Part shown: in pieces, positions 1 through 8,494 of the stretch
How the letters are laid out: every line of letters begins with the position of its first letter
Position numbering within the stretch: the stretch's first letter is position 1
Assembly: GCF_002849695.1 (NCBI RefSeq)
Contig: NZ_CP018937.1
Span: forward strand, 62,001 to 126,000
Direction of reading: 5' to 3'
Length of the DNA: 64,000 nucleotides
From: Bacteroides fragilis
Lineage (GTDB): Bacteria > Bacteroidota > Bacteroidia > Bacteroidales > Bacteroidaceae
Translations under genes and position numbers: made by a program
The notes under the pieces: model-generated
What the model was told of the DNA's origin: nothing
Seen by the model: the letters and a program-made list of their open reading frames with translations, nothing else
Database searches by the model: none

Positions 1-104
1 TATCTTTTATAGAAAGACATAACGATACTTACATCGAAGTTATGAATAATATCATTATTTAAATCGATGAGTTTCTTTTCTGTTGTGGGTTTATTTACGT
101 TCAT
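1..104 (-). CDS. Partial glycosyltransferase-like protein (N-terminus only)
   Basis: Reading leftward from an ATG at 104, an open frame runs off the window edge, giving about 34 codons. The start overlaps the TGA of the upstream gene as ATGA, a mark of translational coupling. The last visible residues (VSIVMSFYKR) match the beta1-strand opening of family 2 glycosyltransferases, where the usual form is SIVMPFYNR. Only the N-terminus is visible, so the family assignment is an inference from a short motif and the pairing with the neighbouring sugar-transferase-like gene. The rest of the gene lies outside the window. Confidence 0.45.
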   Translation of the reverse strand, partial: MNVNKPTTEKKLIDLNNDIIHNFDVSIVMSFYKR

Positions 105-1354
105 GCTATCAGTATTTTTTCATTAAACAGCATTTGGATAAACTCCACAAATATTTTAGGTTCCTTTTTGTATGGACTCATATTTATAGCATCTTTTATT
201 AAGCAACTTCTTTTAAAAAGGGCTATAATTTCAGCTTCTTCTTTACCAAAACTTGAATGGACTTTGTTGTTGGCTGTATAAGCTAATACAAATTTGGTAT
301 CAGAAAATTTAATAAGGTGAAAAGCATCCGATAACCTAAGGTGAATTTCCATAGGGAACGTATATAATTGTTTGTGGTTGGCTGCTACTTCTAAAATTAA
401 GTCGTTAAGCGATTGCTGGGTTTGGCGATACTCATTGTCCAACAATTCTTTGTTTTTAATAATAATGCAGTCTATGTTTTTGCTCTTTTCTGTATTTTGT
501 ACATATTGAATATCGTTCATGATCAAATTCAAAGGGATGTATTCGTTTAAGCTTCCCCCTATCCGTCCCTGAAACTTATTAGCGAATTGTTGGCTGAGGT
601 TTTGGGGTGTGATAAGTCCTCCATATCCTTGCTCTCCAATCACGATACATGGTTTACCTAACATTATTCCTGTGTAAATAGAAATACCATCCCCGATGAT
701 TATATCATTTGATAGAATTACTTTTTCGATATTCGATTCTTTTACATTGATAAGTGTAATATTAGAATTGAATATAGGGATAAGAGGATCTCCATTATAA
801 AGTATTGTGATTCTATAGTCTGATAAAATATTTAATAAGTTACTGATATAATAGACCGGTGAATTTTTAAGGTTAGGGTGTGCGATAGCTATTAATAGTT
901 TGGGGCTATTTTTATTTCTTATTTCTACATTTTTAGTAACGACTGGTATAGAAAAATATGGTAAGACAAACATTTTGTCTTTTTGAAAGAAACTCTCCAA
1001 GAGCTGATTGAAGCAATCACAAAGTATTATTTTTTCTACTTGTTGGTCTTCACTTAAATATTCGTCTTTTAAATACTCTGTATTTATGAAGTGTATGATT
1101 GGGATATTTGATTTTCTTGCAAATTGACTAATGTGGCTCAAACCTGTTTTGCCATAAGTAAGAATAATCTCTGCTTCTTCTGTTTTTATATGACTTGACG
1201 GGGGGATATATAGATAATCACTGAGATGATTTTGAGATTTACATATAAGGGTAATATCATTGCTATCATCTTTATTATCCAGAATCTTTAGTATTCTATT
1301 ACAAAAGTCAACTTGTCGCTGGTTGGAGACGTCTAGGGAAAAAAGTATTTTCAT
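101..1354 (-). CDS. GT-B-like protein with PqqD-like C-terminal domain
   Basis: 417 aa, ATG at 1354. Residues 1-330 have the alternating hydrophobic strands and glycine-rich loops of a GT-B glycosyltransferase fold: a pattern near 225-245 (IIIGDGISIYTGIMLGKP) resembles the nucleotide-sugar binding half. The last 90 residues look like a PqqD-type winged-helix or RiPP recognition domain: a strand pair, then GKEEAEIIALF, then a final helix ending NEKILI. No signal peptide or membrane segment is visible, so it should be cytoplasmic. The next gene overlaps it by four bases and starts like a family 2 glycosyltransferase. In CFB bacteria, glycosyltransferases accompany radical-SAM peptide maturation clusters; such a link here is inference, because no precursor peptide or radical-SAM gene is in view. 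The region is visibly AT-rich compared with the housekeeping genes that follow, which fits recent acquisition. Confidence 0.45.
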   Translation of the reverse strand: MKILFSLDVSNQRQVDFCNRILKILDNKDDSNDITLICKSQNHLSDYLYIPPSSHIKTEEAEIILTYGKTGLSHISQFARKSNIPIIHFINTEYLKDEYLSEDQQVEKIILCDCFNQLLESFFQKDKMFVLPYFSIPVVTKNVEIRNKNSPKLLIAIAHPNLKNSPVYYISNLLNILSDYRITILYNGDPLIPIFNSNITLINVKESNIEKVILSNDIIIGDGISIYTGIMLGKPCIVIGEQGYGGLITPQNLSQQFANKFQGRIGGSLNEYIPLNLIMNDIQYVQNTEKSKNIDCIIIKNKELLDNEYRQTQQSLNDLILEVAANHKQLYTFPMEIHLRLSDAFHLIKFSDTKFVLAYTANNKVHSSFGKEEAEIIALFKRSCLIKDAINMSPYKKEPKIFVEFIQMLFNEKILIA

Positions 1355-1467
1355 AATTAGTAAGGTTTCTTGGTTTTCAGTAATAATAAAATTATTATTT
1401 TGTTAATATATGACTTTTTTTATATGAACATCCTCCAAAAAGATTTTTTTTATTTTTAATTAACTAA

Positions 1468-1763
1468 TTAAAAAAGGTGGTATGCAATGCCATTCTTGCT
1501 GTTATTGAATAGTGAGACGAATAGTATGCACTCTGTTGATACCTGAGTAGTTACGCTTTCTCTTGCTGTATCCCTTCTATTATAAATCAATGCTGTATTT
1601 TCGCGTTTGATGAAGGTGTCGGTCACTGACGGGCCTGTTATACTTTCGGAGATAAACGATAAACTCTCTCCGATGGAGCGAACCATATCCGGGGTAATCT
1701 GTATACATATGAAAGCCTCATTATCTTTTTAGTAAAAGGGTCAGGACTTATTGTAACAGCCAT
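1468..1763 (-). pseudogene. Frameshifted remnant of an unknown gene
   Basis: An intact open frame of 72 codons (1686 to 1468) has no convincing start: coding-like sequence continues upstream in the same frame, then shifts frame at a run of A residues near 1730. Reading from the ATG at 1763 gives MAVTISPDPFTKK; restoring one A would join this to DNEAFICIQITPD and then to the 72-codon frame. This suggests a gene of about 98 codons disabled by a one-base deletion. The region further upstream (to about 1860) also has broken coding-like stretches in other frames. I do not recognise the family. It may instead be chance open sequence. Confidence 0.3.
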
Positions 1764-1903
1764 CGAATCATCCTCCTGATAAAGTGCGACGGTTCTTTTC
1801 TTCTTCTTCGCGGATTACGAACTAACCAACGGTATTTGTTTTTGATATTAAACTATTGTATACAAGTATGTTATGATGAATCTCCGTTTGCTTATTCCGG
1901 CCC

Positions 1904-1976
1904 TGGTATGCGGGCTCATGGGCCTTGGTATGCGGGCTTATAAGCCCGAGTATACGGGCTCATGGGCCCGGGTAGC
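1904..1976. repeat. Three tandem 22-23 bp palindromic GC-rich units
   Basis: Units at 1904-1925, 1926-1948 and 1949-1970, with the start of a fourth at 1971, share the pattern TGGTATGCGGGCT then CAT or TATA then GGGCCC or AGCCCG. The central unit contains a perfect 14-bp palindrome (GGGCTTATAAGCCC, 1934-1947); the others are near-palindromes. The block is GC-rich inside otherwise AT-rich intergenic DNA. It could fold as serial hairpins, bind a dimeric protein, or be an interspersed repeat. Confidence 0.7.
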
Positions 1977-2116
1977 GGGGATGGGATGAAGAGCGGATCA
2001 TTTTCGACTAAACAGTAAAGGAAAGCACAATGCTTTAAACAATGTATTCAGTTAATAAATACGTTCCTTAGTGTTGCTTATCAGTGTCTTAACGATTGGA
2101 TGGCGCTCAAGTTAAC

Positions 2117-2233
2117 GGGTGGAAGATGGAAGATGCGGGTGGAAGATAAACAGGCTGAAAATGCGATCTTCCACCATGTCATTGCATTGATTATTAATGG
2201 AGTAAGTGGAAAAAGGTGGAAGATGGAAGATCG
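2117..2233. repeat. Repeated GGTGGAAGAT motif in intergenic DNA
   Basis: GGTGGAAGATGGAAGAT occurs at about 2118-2134 and 2215-2231, a further GGTGGAAGAT at 2138-2147, and an inverted copy (ATCTTCCACC) at 2166-2175. Short open frames here on both strands consist of this repeat and are unlikely to be genes. The block lies just downstream of rsgA. Nothing else gene-like was seen between 1770 and 2321. Confidence 0.6.
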
Positions 2234-2321
2234 AAACGTATTTTTTGTAGGAGAAGCAGTTACTCTGCTAAGTGAAGCATTAAAATAGAATAAAGAATAT
2301 TCTCTGAAAAATAGCAGAGAT

Positions 2322-3254
2322 TCAGTATGCTGCGCGGTATTTTCCTTCCTCCTTATCCTCAAGCATACTCAGATAGGAAGTGTAGCGTGATTCGCTGATG
2401 TAGTGCTCTTCTACCGCTTTCCGAACAGCACAACCGGGTTCTTGACGGTGTGTGCAGTTTCCATATTTGCAGTCTGCCGAAGTCTTGAATATTTCGGGGA
2501 AGTAATGGCCTATCTCTTCCTCTTCCATATCAAAAGTGCCGAAACCTTTGATACCGGGTGTATCGATGATATATCCGTTGCCGGGGACGGGGAACATTTC
2601 GGAGAAAGTGGTGGTGTGCATTCCTTTGTTGTGATAAGCTGATATCTCTGCGGTCTTGACTTCCAGCCCTGGGACAAGGGCATTGATGAGGGTTGATTTG
2701 CCCACTCCCGAATGTCCGGAGAAGAGGGTTACCCGGCCTTTCAGTTCCTCGCGTATGGCATCGACTCCTTCACCGGTCAGTGCGGATATTTTAAAACAAG
2801 GGTAACCTATTTGGGTATAGAGGGTGATGAGGCTGTCCAGATAATGCAGTTCGTCTTCATCATAAGCATCCACTTTGTTGAAAAGAATCTTCACCGGTAC
2901 ACGGTAGGCTTCTGCCGACGCCAAAAAACGGTCGATGAAGGTGGTTGAAGTTTCGGGATAGTTAATAGTCACCACCAGCATACATTGGTCGAGGTTGGCT
3001 GCAAGAATATGCGATTGTTTGGAGAGGTTCGATGAACGGCGGATGATGTAATTTTTCCGGTCTTCTATCTCATTGATAAAGGCCGTTCCTTCTTGGTTGA
3101 GTATGATTTGTACACGGTCACCTACGGCAACGGGATTTGTACTCCGTATGCCTTTCAGCCGAAAATTACCTTTGATCTTGCATTCAACCAACTGCCCGTC
3201 ATCGGTTTTCACCTGATACCAGCTACCTGTATTCTTTATTACTAATCCCTTCAT
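2322..3254 (-). CDS. rsgA: Ribosome small subunit-dependent GTPase A
   Basis: 310 aa, ATG at 3254. RsgA (YjeQ) is a cytoplasmic circularly permuted GTPase that checks late maturation of the 30S subunit. The permuted order is visible: an N-terminal OB-fold (about 1-70), G4 NKVD at 126-129, then G1 GHSGVGKS at 180-187, G3 DTPG at 231-234, and a C-terminal zinc-binding segment with C262, C267, H269 and C275. Length is normal for the family. It lies downstream of frr on the same strand, about 100 bp apart, so the two translation factors may share transcription from the frr promoter. An inverted repeat lies between them. Confidence 0.97.
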   Translation of the reverse strand: MKGLVIKNTGSWYQVKTDDGQLVECKIKGNFRLKGIRSTNPVAVGDRVQIILNQEGTAFINEIEDRKNYIIRRSSNLSKQSHILAANLDQCMLVVTINYPETSTTFIDRFLASAEAYRVPVKILFNKVDAYDEDELHYLDSLITLYTQIGYPCFKISALTGEGVDAIREELKGRVTLFSGHSGVGKSTLINALVPGLEVKTAEISAYHNKGMHTTTFSEMFPVPGNGYIIDTPGIKGFGTFDMEEEEIGHYFPEIFKTSADCKYGNCTHRQEPGCAVRKAVEEHYISESRYTSYLSMLEDKEEGKYRAAY

Positions 3255-3268
3255 GTTTTATAAACTGC

Positions 3269-3349
3269 AAATTACAAGTTACGAGCTATAAGAAATGATT
3301 GGAGAGGCTGTGCTTGTGCACTGCACTCGTAGCTCGTAACTTGTAATTT
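3269..3349. repeat. 19-bp perfect inverted repeat between frr and rsgA
   Basis: Arms at 3269-3287 and 3331-3349 are exact reverse complements (AAATTACAAGTTACGAGCT and its complement), separated by 43 bp. They fill most of the gap between frr and rsgA. There is no clear U-run, so it is not an obvious terminator. The sequence looks like an interspersed intergenic repeat; a role in processing the frr-rsgA transcript is possible. Confidence 0.7.
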
Positions 3350-3353
3350 AGAA

Positions 3354-3914
3354 TTATACGGTCATAATTTCTTTGTCCTTTTCAGCCAGCATTTCTTCAA
3401 TCTTGGCGATGTACTTATCATGAACCTTCTGCAGTTTAGCTTCTGCATTCTTTTGTTCATCTTCAGCCAAACCGTCTTTTACAGCTTTTTTCAGTGCATC
3501 TATACCGTCGCGGCGCGCGTTGCGGATACTTACTTTAGCTGTCTCGCCTTCAGCTTTACACTGTTTGGCAAGTTGTTTACGGCGTTCCTCGGTAAGAGGG
3601 GGGATGCCGATGCGGATAATTTCACCGTTATTCTCCGGCATGATACCGAGATCGGAGTCGATAATGGCTTTTTCAATAACCCGGAACATGCTTTTATCCC
3701 AAGGTTTAATCGTGATGCTGCGTGCATCGGGAGTGGTTACGGCAGCTACGTTGCTGATGGGCACCATGCTTCCGTAAGAGTCTACACGGATACCATCCAG
3801 CAAGCGTGTGCTTGCTTTTCCGGCGCGGATGTGTGCCAGTGCTTCTTCCAGATACATCACTGCCATATCCATCTTCTCTTGTGATTCTTCGATAATCGTT
3901 TTTACGTCTACCAT
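3354..3914 (-). CDS. frr: Ribosome recycling factor
   Basis: 186 aa, ATG at 3914, the standard length of the family. RRF works with EF-G to split post-termination ribosomes in the cytoplasm. The typical layout is visible: a long charged N-terminal helix with IRAGKAS, the IRVDSYGS and PISNVA segment of domain II, IKPWDKS, and the C-terminal three-helix bundle with LTEERRKQL and RNARRD. It is upstream of rsgA on the same strand. A well-matched Bacteroides promoter lies about 45-75 bp upstream of the start. Confidence 0.98.
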   Translation of the reverse strand: MVDVKTIIEESQEKMDMAVMYLEEALAHIRAGKASTRLLDGIRVDSYGSMVPISNVAAVTTPDARSITIKPWDKSMFRVIEKAIIDSDLGIMPENNGEIIRIGIPPLTEERRKQLAKQCKAEGETAKVSIRNARRDGIDALKKAVKDGLAEDEQKNAEAKLQKVHDKYIAKIEEMLAEKDKEIMTV

Positions 3915-3959
3915 CTTATTAAGTCTTTATAAAATTGGCACTTTGATTAATTTTGAAAA

Positions 3960-3990
3960 CAAAAGTAGATTATTTTTTGGTTATCTGCAA
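3960..3990 (-). promoter_or_regulatory. Promoter for frr (and probably rsgA)
   Basis: On the minus strand a TTG (3990-3988) is followed after 20 bp by TACTTTTG (3967-3960). This matches the Bacteroides consensus of TTG and TAnnTTTG. It is correctly placed for the frr start at 3914. Confidence 0.7.
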
Positions 3991-4040
3991 CTATCTATAG
4001 AGAGAAATGCATTGCCTGACGTTTCTCTTTCTAAATAGTA

Positions 4041-5099
4041 TTATTGGTAATTATCGCAATAGGTGGTAGACGGGCTGCTGATATAACGTCCGCTTAAGTT
4101 ACAACTGGAACCACTGAGGTGACTACAATTGGAGCATCTTTTACCGCCGGATGAAGAAGATGATTTTCCTAAAAGTGAAAGCAAAAAGAGAGCAATTAGT
4201 ACAATTAGTAAAAGGATGAGGAAATGAGCTACAATTAAGACAGTGGCTGTTGAACCAATTAAATAAGTTAATGTACAGATACATGCATGTTTCCATCCAC
4301 CTTTGGGAAGTACTTTATTGAAAATAATACCTGTTTGCACAGATTGTCCGACAAGAAATCCAATTCCTATCACAGGCAAAAAGCCTGCAAAGAAAAAGCC
4401 ACAAATGATAGCGCCTATGATACAGATGCCCCAAGTATATATTCCCCATGTCCAATTGAAAGTTGCGTAGGAATTGTATTGCACATCATTCAAGGTATTG
4501 AAAAAACACATCCATTGATTAAATACAACTGCACCGAATATAAAGAAATTAATGATGGTCCATAGCCATCCTATTTTATCGGGAGTGCAAAACCAAATAC
4601 TATTTGCGCCCATTGAAAACACATAAAATAGTTCTAACAAACAGACGGTAATGAATAAACTGAGGTTTATCGTATGTTCGGTGTCTTCCAGCGGAGTACT
4701 TTCTCCACGACGCATTCTAAGGATGAATAGCACAATAGAAAGTCCTAATATGATATAAACTAAAGGGCGGCAATCATAATTTGTTTGTCGAAACCAGTCG
4801 CTGAATGTATTTGTTGGAGCTTTTGCGGGAGGTGTTGGAGTAACAGGTCGTATGTAGGCCGTACTTACGTATCCACATCCGCCATTGAAGGATATCTTTG
4901 CCCATTCGCCATCTATTGATTCTACATTTACGATTCCCCCATGATTTATTGTTCCGATGACAGGAGCATTTGTGCTTCCATGACTACGTATGTTTAGAAA
5001 AGTATTGGCGGTCACTTCATACTTTTCCAAAGCTTGGGTAGAGAGGACTATAATGAATAGTCCGATACAAATGAACAGGAATCGTTTGAATGTTTTCAT
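4041..5099 (-). CDS. SH3-domain multi-pass membrane protein with Cys-rich tail
   Basis: 352 aa, ATG at 5099. A signal peptide (1-23, ending TQA) is followed by a bacterial SH3 domain at about 26-86 (FLNIRSHGSTNAPVIG and WAKISFNGGCGYVS), a Pro/Thr linker, then six or more hydrophobic segments between about 112 and 315. The C-terminus is a Ser-rich tail with five cysteines in about 32 residues (CSNCSHL, SSCNLS, TYCDNY), which could form a metal site or disulfides. SH3b domains often bind cell-wall peptides. The gene is the last of a five-gene leftward operon and starts 7 bp after the L,D-transpeptidase stop, which supports an envelope role. I know no named family for the whole protein. Confidence 0.8.
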   Translation of the reverse strand: MKTFKRFLFICIGLFIIVLSTQALEKYEVTANTFLNIRSHGSTNAPVIGTINHGGIVNVESIDGEWAKISFNGGCGYVSTAYIRPVTPTPPAKAPTNTFSDWFRQTNYDCRPLVYIILGLSIVLFILRMRRGESTPLEDTEHTINLSLFITVCLLELFYVFSMGANSIWFCTPDKIGWLWTIINFFIFGAVVFNQWMCFFNTLNDVQYNSYATFNWTWGIYTWGICIIGAIICGFFFAGFLPVIGIGFLVGQSVQTGIIFNKVLPKGGWKHACICTLTYLIGSTATVLIVAHFLILLLIVLIALFLLSLLGKSSSSSGGKRCSNCSHLSGSSCNLSGRYISSPSTTYCDNYQ

Positions 5100-5106
5100 C
5101 AGTTTG

Positions 5107-5661
5107 TTATTTACTGGGTTTTATGTCTTTTACAGCAGGCGTGATGATAACAGTTGTCGGCACTCGGATTAAAGATACTAATTGCTCTAATTCTGAATTT
5201 TTGATTCGAATGCATCCTTCGGTCGCTCGGGTCCCAATAGATAATGGGTCGTGGGTGCCATGAATCCCAATTCCTTTATGTCCGGGTGTTTCTAACCGGA
5301 TGAAATGATTACCGTATGCACCCTCTATTTCACCTTTCCCATCTCCAAAATCGTGTTTCCATTTAGAAGCATCTTGGATATCGATTATTTTAAAAGTTCC
5401 TTCAGGAGTTTTTAAATCTCCTTGTTTTTCCTTATTGCCATAATTCTTCCCACAAGCTATGTCGGCAGTGAATAATTCTTGGCCCTTATAGTCTATTAAG
5501 CGTAATTTCATTTCATCTTTTGAGATGAGAAGAATGTTCGCATTCTTAATTTGTGCCATTTGGGCAGTATGGTAGTAGTAGAAAGCTACTGCCATACCGC
5601 CTATAGAAACGATAAATGTTAGATGCGATATAATTAGATACCGTATAATTTTCTTTTTCAT
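5107..5661 (-). CDS. L,D-transpeptidase (YkuD family), membrane-anchored
   Basis: 184 aa from the ATG at 5661. An upstream TTG at 5682 would overlap the previous stop, and the ATG gives a clean signal anchor (KKKIIRYLI, hydrophobic to about residue 30). The YkuD core follows, with NILLISKDEMKLRLID, the TPEGTFKI segment, and the active-site block with H134 (GIHGTHDP) and C150 (ATEGCIRI). Usual family form is HGT, then S-x-GC; here SHGC is replaced by TEGC, but the catalytic Cys and following Arg are kept. The family cross-links peptidoglycan or attaches proteins to it in the periplasm. It starts 11 bp after the stop of the large SH3/repeat protein, so the envelope proteins in this operon may act together at the wall. 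Confidence 0.88.
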   Translation of the reverse strand: MKKKIIRYLIISHLTFIVSIGGMAVAFYYYHTAQMAQIKNANILLISKDEMKLRLIDYKGQELFTADIACGKNYGNKEKQGDLKTPEGTFKIIDIQDASKWKHDFGDGKGEIEGAYGNHFIRLETPGHKGIGIHGTHDPLSIGTRATEGCIRIKNSELEQLVSLIRVPTTVIITPAVKDIKPSK

Positions 5662-5671
5662 TGTATTATGC

Positions 5672-8467
5672 TTAGTGTACAATTACTTGGCAGGAGAAGA
5701 TTTTACTTCCCTCGTACCATATCTCGTACTGATAAGTACCTGGAGAATACACGTCACACTCTGGACTTCCCCAGCTTGTTAAATAAGAAACATTGTTATC
5801 AGCTCCGACAGCAGGTGTATATATACCATGCTTGTAAGTGTATCCGTTCGGCGAGTTCTTGTTGGCAATGAGTACACCATTGGGACGATAGATTTTGGCA
5901 TACAATGTAATGTTTCTGGCCCCGTTTAGACTTGAATAAATAATCTTTGGTTTCAGGTATTGTAATTTATTTCCGTAAAGCGGCTTCCCATAATCTTCTA
6001 AAATGGTCCCTTTATCGTTTGAGTTGGCAAATAACATTGTTCGGATCTTGATGGGACACTCAACAGGTTTTGAAGAAACGGTTACAGCCTTTTCTGAATT
6101 GCCCTGAATTTGCACTCCGGTTGAATACAATAATTGTCCTTCGGACCAGAATTCTATCCGGTAAGTTCCAGAAGTGTACGCATCTCCGGTTGTATTTCCC
6201 CAACCGGCTAAATTAATATATCCGGATCTGTTTAGAGTTACTTTTTGTTCATTAGTATATCCGGAGGGTGATCCTGTTCCAGTCATTAAGTTCCCCTGTG
6301 GAGTGATAATTTTATATTTGATGACCGCTGAACTCTTCCCCGCAGGATTTTCATAGAAAATACGTGGAGACAAGTACTGAGTGGTGGTGGGGAGCTGTGT
6401 CCCAAATTGAGTAAGAACATTGTAACTTTTATCAGTGTTTCCAAAAAGTGCCTTCGTTATTTTTAGTCCGTTCTCGCTCTTTGTTTTTGACGGCTGCTGG
6501 TTGGTTGGGAGTTGAGGCGAGCGACTAACTGTAGCATTTGGGGTAGCATAGATAACTTTATATTTATCTGTTTTCCATGGATAATATTTAATATCTTTTA
6601 TTTGGGCATTTTCTGTTGTTTGCTCTTGATATATAAAAACGGGAGTTTCGTCATCTGCAAACGAATAAATAGCCAGTACGCCTTCGTGTGTGGAGGTGTT
6701 GGATAAGATGAACGCAAATTCTGTAAACTTCGTATATCCGTTAGCCAGTCGGGGGTAAAGTACTGCGTTAGGTTTGACTTCTATAGGCTGTGCAAACAAC
6801 TGCCATTGTCCCGTCCCTGTTTTATAGTTGTTTTTCTTTATAAAGTCTACGAGTGCCAGCCGACATTTTGCTGTCGGTGCTCCTTCCATAGCTTCTTTGC
6901 TTCCCCATAAGTTATTCAACAATTCAAAATCAGCCTTACTTAGGGTGTAATTGGTAGATACATATCCTTTTTTCTCATTGGCTTTAATGTATGACCATCC
7001 ATCTCCTTCTTTTTGGTAAGTGATGAGCTCCGAACCATAGGGCAGAGATTGGATACGATTATATTCTACATTTGCATTTTTATCGGAACGTTGCAGCAAG
7101 CTGGATACGTATACATAGGTACGCTCTGCGTCCCGATCAATGGCCATAGGTTTATACCAATATTGATAGCCGCAAAAGCCTATGATAGCGGTGATAATCA
7201 GGAACGACCACAAACCTCCGTGCCCCTTTTTAGGCGGAACTGTAGATGTTCGTCGGTTAGATGGGGTTCTTGGAGGAGGTGGCGGTGTTACCCGTGACTG
7301 CGGGGGCGGGGTAGAGGCCCGGTATTGTTTGATTGTGAATGTGTATGTTGCAATTTGCAGATCATTTTCAAAGAACTCAATACTCCATTGACCGGCGGAG
7401 AATACATTTCCAGACATACTTCCGAAGCCATTCAAGGGATATGCGGATCGGGAACCTGTGAGAGGGACATTGCCATACCACGTATAACCGGACTTGCTGT
7501 TGCTGGCTGTCATGAGTGTCCTGTCGGGAGCGTATAATTTGTACCATATATCTACACTGCTCCCTCCTCTTAATACTCGATAATCAATTCGAGGCTGTAA
7601 ATAGCAGCTACGAGTATCGAGCTCGGCCTGATTCGAAGGAATGGGATCACCTTTTTCGTCAGTATTGGCAATTACCAATCTGGTTATTTCAATGGAAGGG
7701 GATGTTTGCCGGGGAGGAGTTTGTGGTATTCTTTCCTGAGGGGCTCTTTCTTGTATCGGGTTTTCGCGGGTATATTTCGTCATGAACTTTTTGAAGTCCT
7801 CAAAAGTTTTAGAATCTTTTGTATAATATGTTTTGGCTATTCCACGAAAATCTTTGCTCCAGGTAATGATGTTTTTGTTATTGCTATGCAATTTGTCTGA
7901 TGCGATTAGAATGGAGATATACTGCTCACATTCTTTTCGGGACGTTTCGTTAAATGTACCGTTTTTCCAGAAATTGGCTAAGAAACGGACAGCATTCCAT
8001 TCATCTCGGTCCAGTTCATTCTGATTCTCGTATAACTGCGAATAAGTGCTTGCCCATTTTTTGGCATTTTGTTTTAATATGATATTTTGAGATTCACTGT
8101 TGACAGGTGTCTGAAGAGGAGCCGAAGAGCGGGGTGCAGAACTCTGATATAATTTCTTTAACGCATTTTGGAATACTAAAAATGTAGTTTCGTCTTTAGT
8201 GTAATATTTCCTGGCGATGGTACGAAACTCTTTACTCCATACAATAATTTCTTTATTATTGCTGTGTAATTTATCCGATTGTTCAAGAGTGCTTATCAGG
8301 TCCATGCATTCGCTGGTAGCATCCGGATCAAATTTTTTTCGCCAATAGTCGGCCAGTGTCTCTATAGCAGTCCATTCTGCTGTAGAGAGTTCTGTTTGTT
8401 TGCTTTTAAGAAATCGACAAGCTTCGTTCCACTTGCCGATTTCCAGTTTTAATAAAGTCTTATCCAT
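5672..8467 (-). CDS. Large single-pass protein with duplicated helical, SH3 and triplicated beta domains
   Basis: 931 aa, ATG at 8467. Visible modules: two copies of a helical domain (about 5-107 and 134-232; shared SDKLHSNNK, WSK-FR-IA and YYTKD); a beta domain at 260-380; a Pro-rich linker (386-414); one transmembrane helix at about 418-437; an SH3-like domain at about 449-510 (GWSYIKANEKKGYVSTNY); a middle region of unknown fold (515-640); and two more copies of the beta domain (668-787 and 806-931). The beta copies share NTD or NSND, YL-P-I-Y, SGYT or NGYT, G-W/F-G and SGTY-IE-W. The N-terminal part probably faces the cytoplasm, where the Hsp70-like partner encoded just upstream would be, and the C-terminal part the periplasm. 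I do not recognise a named family. It lies 27 bp downstream of the Hsp70 gene. Confidence 0.8.
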   Translation of the reverse strand: MDKTLLKLEIGKWNEACRFLKSKQTELSTAEWTAIETLADYWRKKFDPDATSECMDLISTLEQSDKLHSNNKEIIVWSKEFRTIARKYYTKDETTFLVFQNALKKLYQSSAPRSSAPLQTPVNSESQNIILKQNAKKWASTYSQLYENQNELDRDEWNAVRFLANFWKNGTFNETSRKECEQYISILIASDKLHSNNKNIITWSKDFRGIAKTYYTKDSKTFEDFKKFMTKYTRENPIQERAPQERIPQTPPRQTSPSIEITRLVIANTDEKGDPIPSNQAELDTRSCYLQPRIDYRVLRGGSSVDIWYKLYAPDRTLMTASNSKSGYTWYGNVPLTGSRSAYPLNGFGSMSGNVFSAGQWSIEFFENDLQIATYTFTIKQYRASTPPPQSRVTPPPPPRTPSNRRTSTVPPKKGHGGLWSFLIITAIIGFCGYQYWYKPMAIDRDAERTYVYVSSLLQRSDKNANVEYNRIQSLPYGSELITYQKEGDGWSYIKANEKKGYVSTNYTLSKADFELLNNLWGSKEAMEGAPTAKCRLALVDFIKKNNYKTGTGQWQLFAQPIEVKPNAVLYPRLANGYTKFTEFAFILSNTSTHEGVLAIYSFADDETPVFIYQEQTTENAQIKDIKYYPWKTDKYKVIYATPNATVSRSPQLPTNQQPSKTKSENGLKITKALFGNTDKSYNVLTQFGTQLPTTTQYLSPRIFYENPAGKSSAVIKYKIITPQGNLMTGTGSPSGYTNEQKVTLNRSGYINLAGWGNTTGDAYTSGTYRIEFWSEGQLLYSTGVQIQGNSEKAVTVSSKPVECPIKIRTMLFANSNDKGTILEDYGKPLYGNKLQYLKPKIIYSSLNGARNITLYAKIYRPNGVLIANKNSPNGYTYKHGIYTPAVGADNNVSYLTSWGSPECDVYSPGTYQYEIWYEGSKIFSCQVIVH

Positions 8468-8494
8468 TTATAGGGTTCTGCTTTGTTCTGTTTT

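Noticed and set aside
2081-2362. 93-aa minus-strand and 62-aa plus-strand frames near rsgA
   Set aside because: They translate the GGTGGAAGAT repeats or overlap the end of rsgA in another frame.
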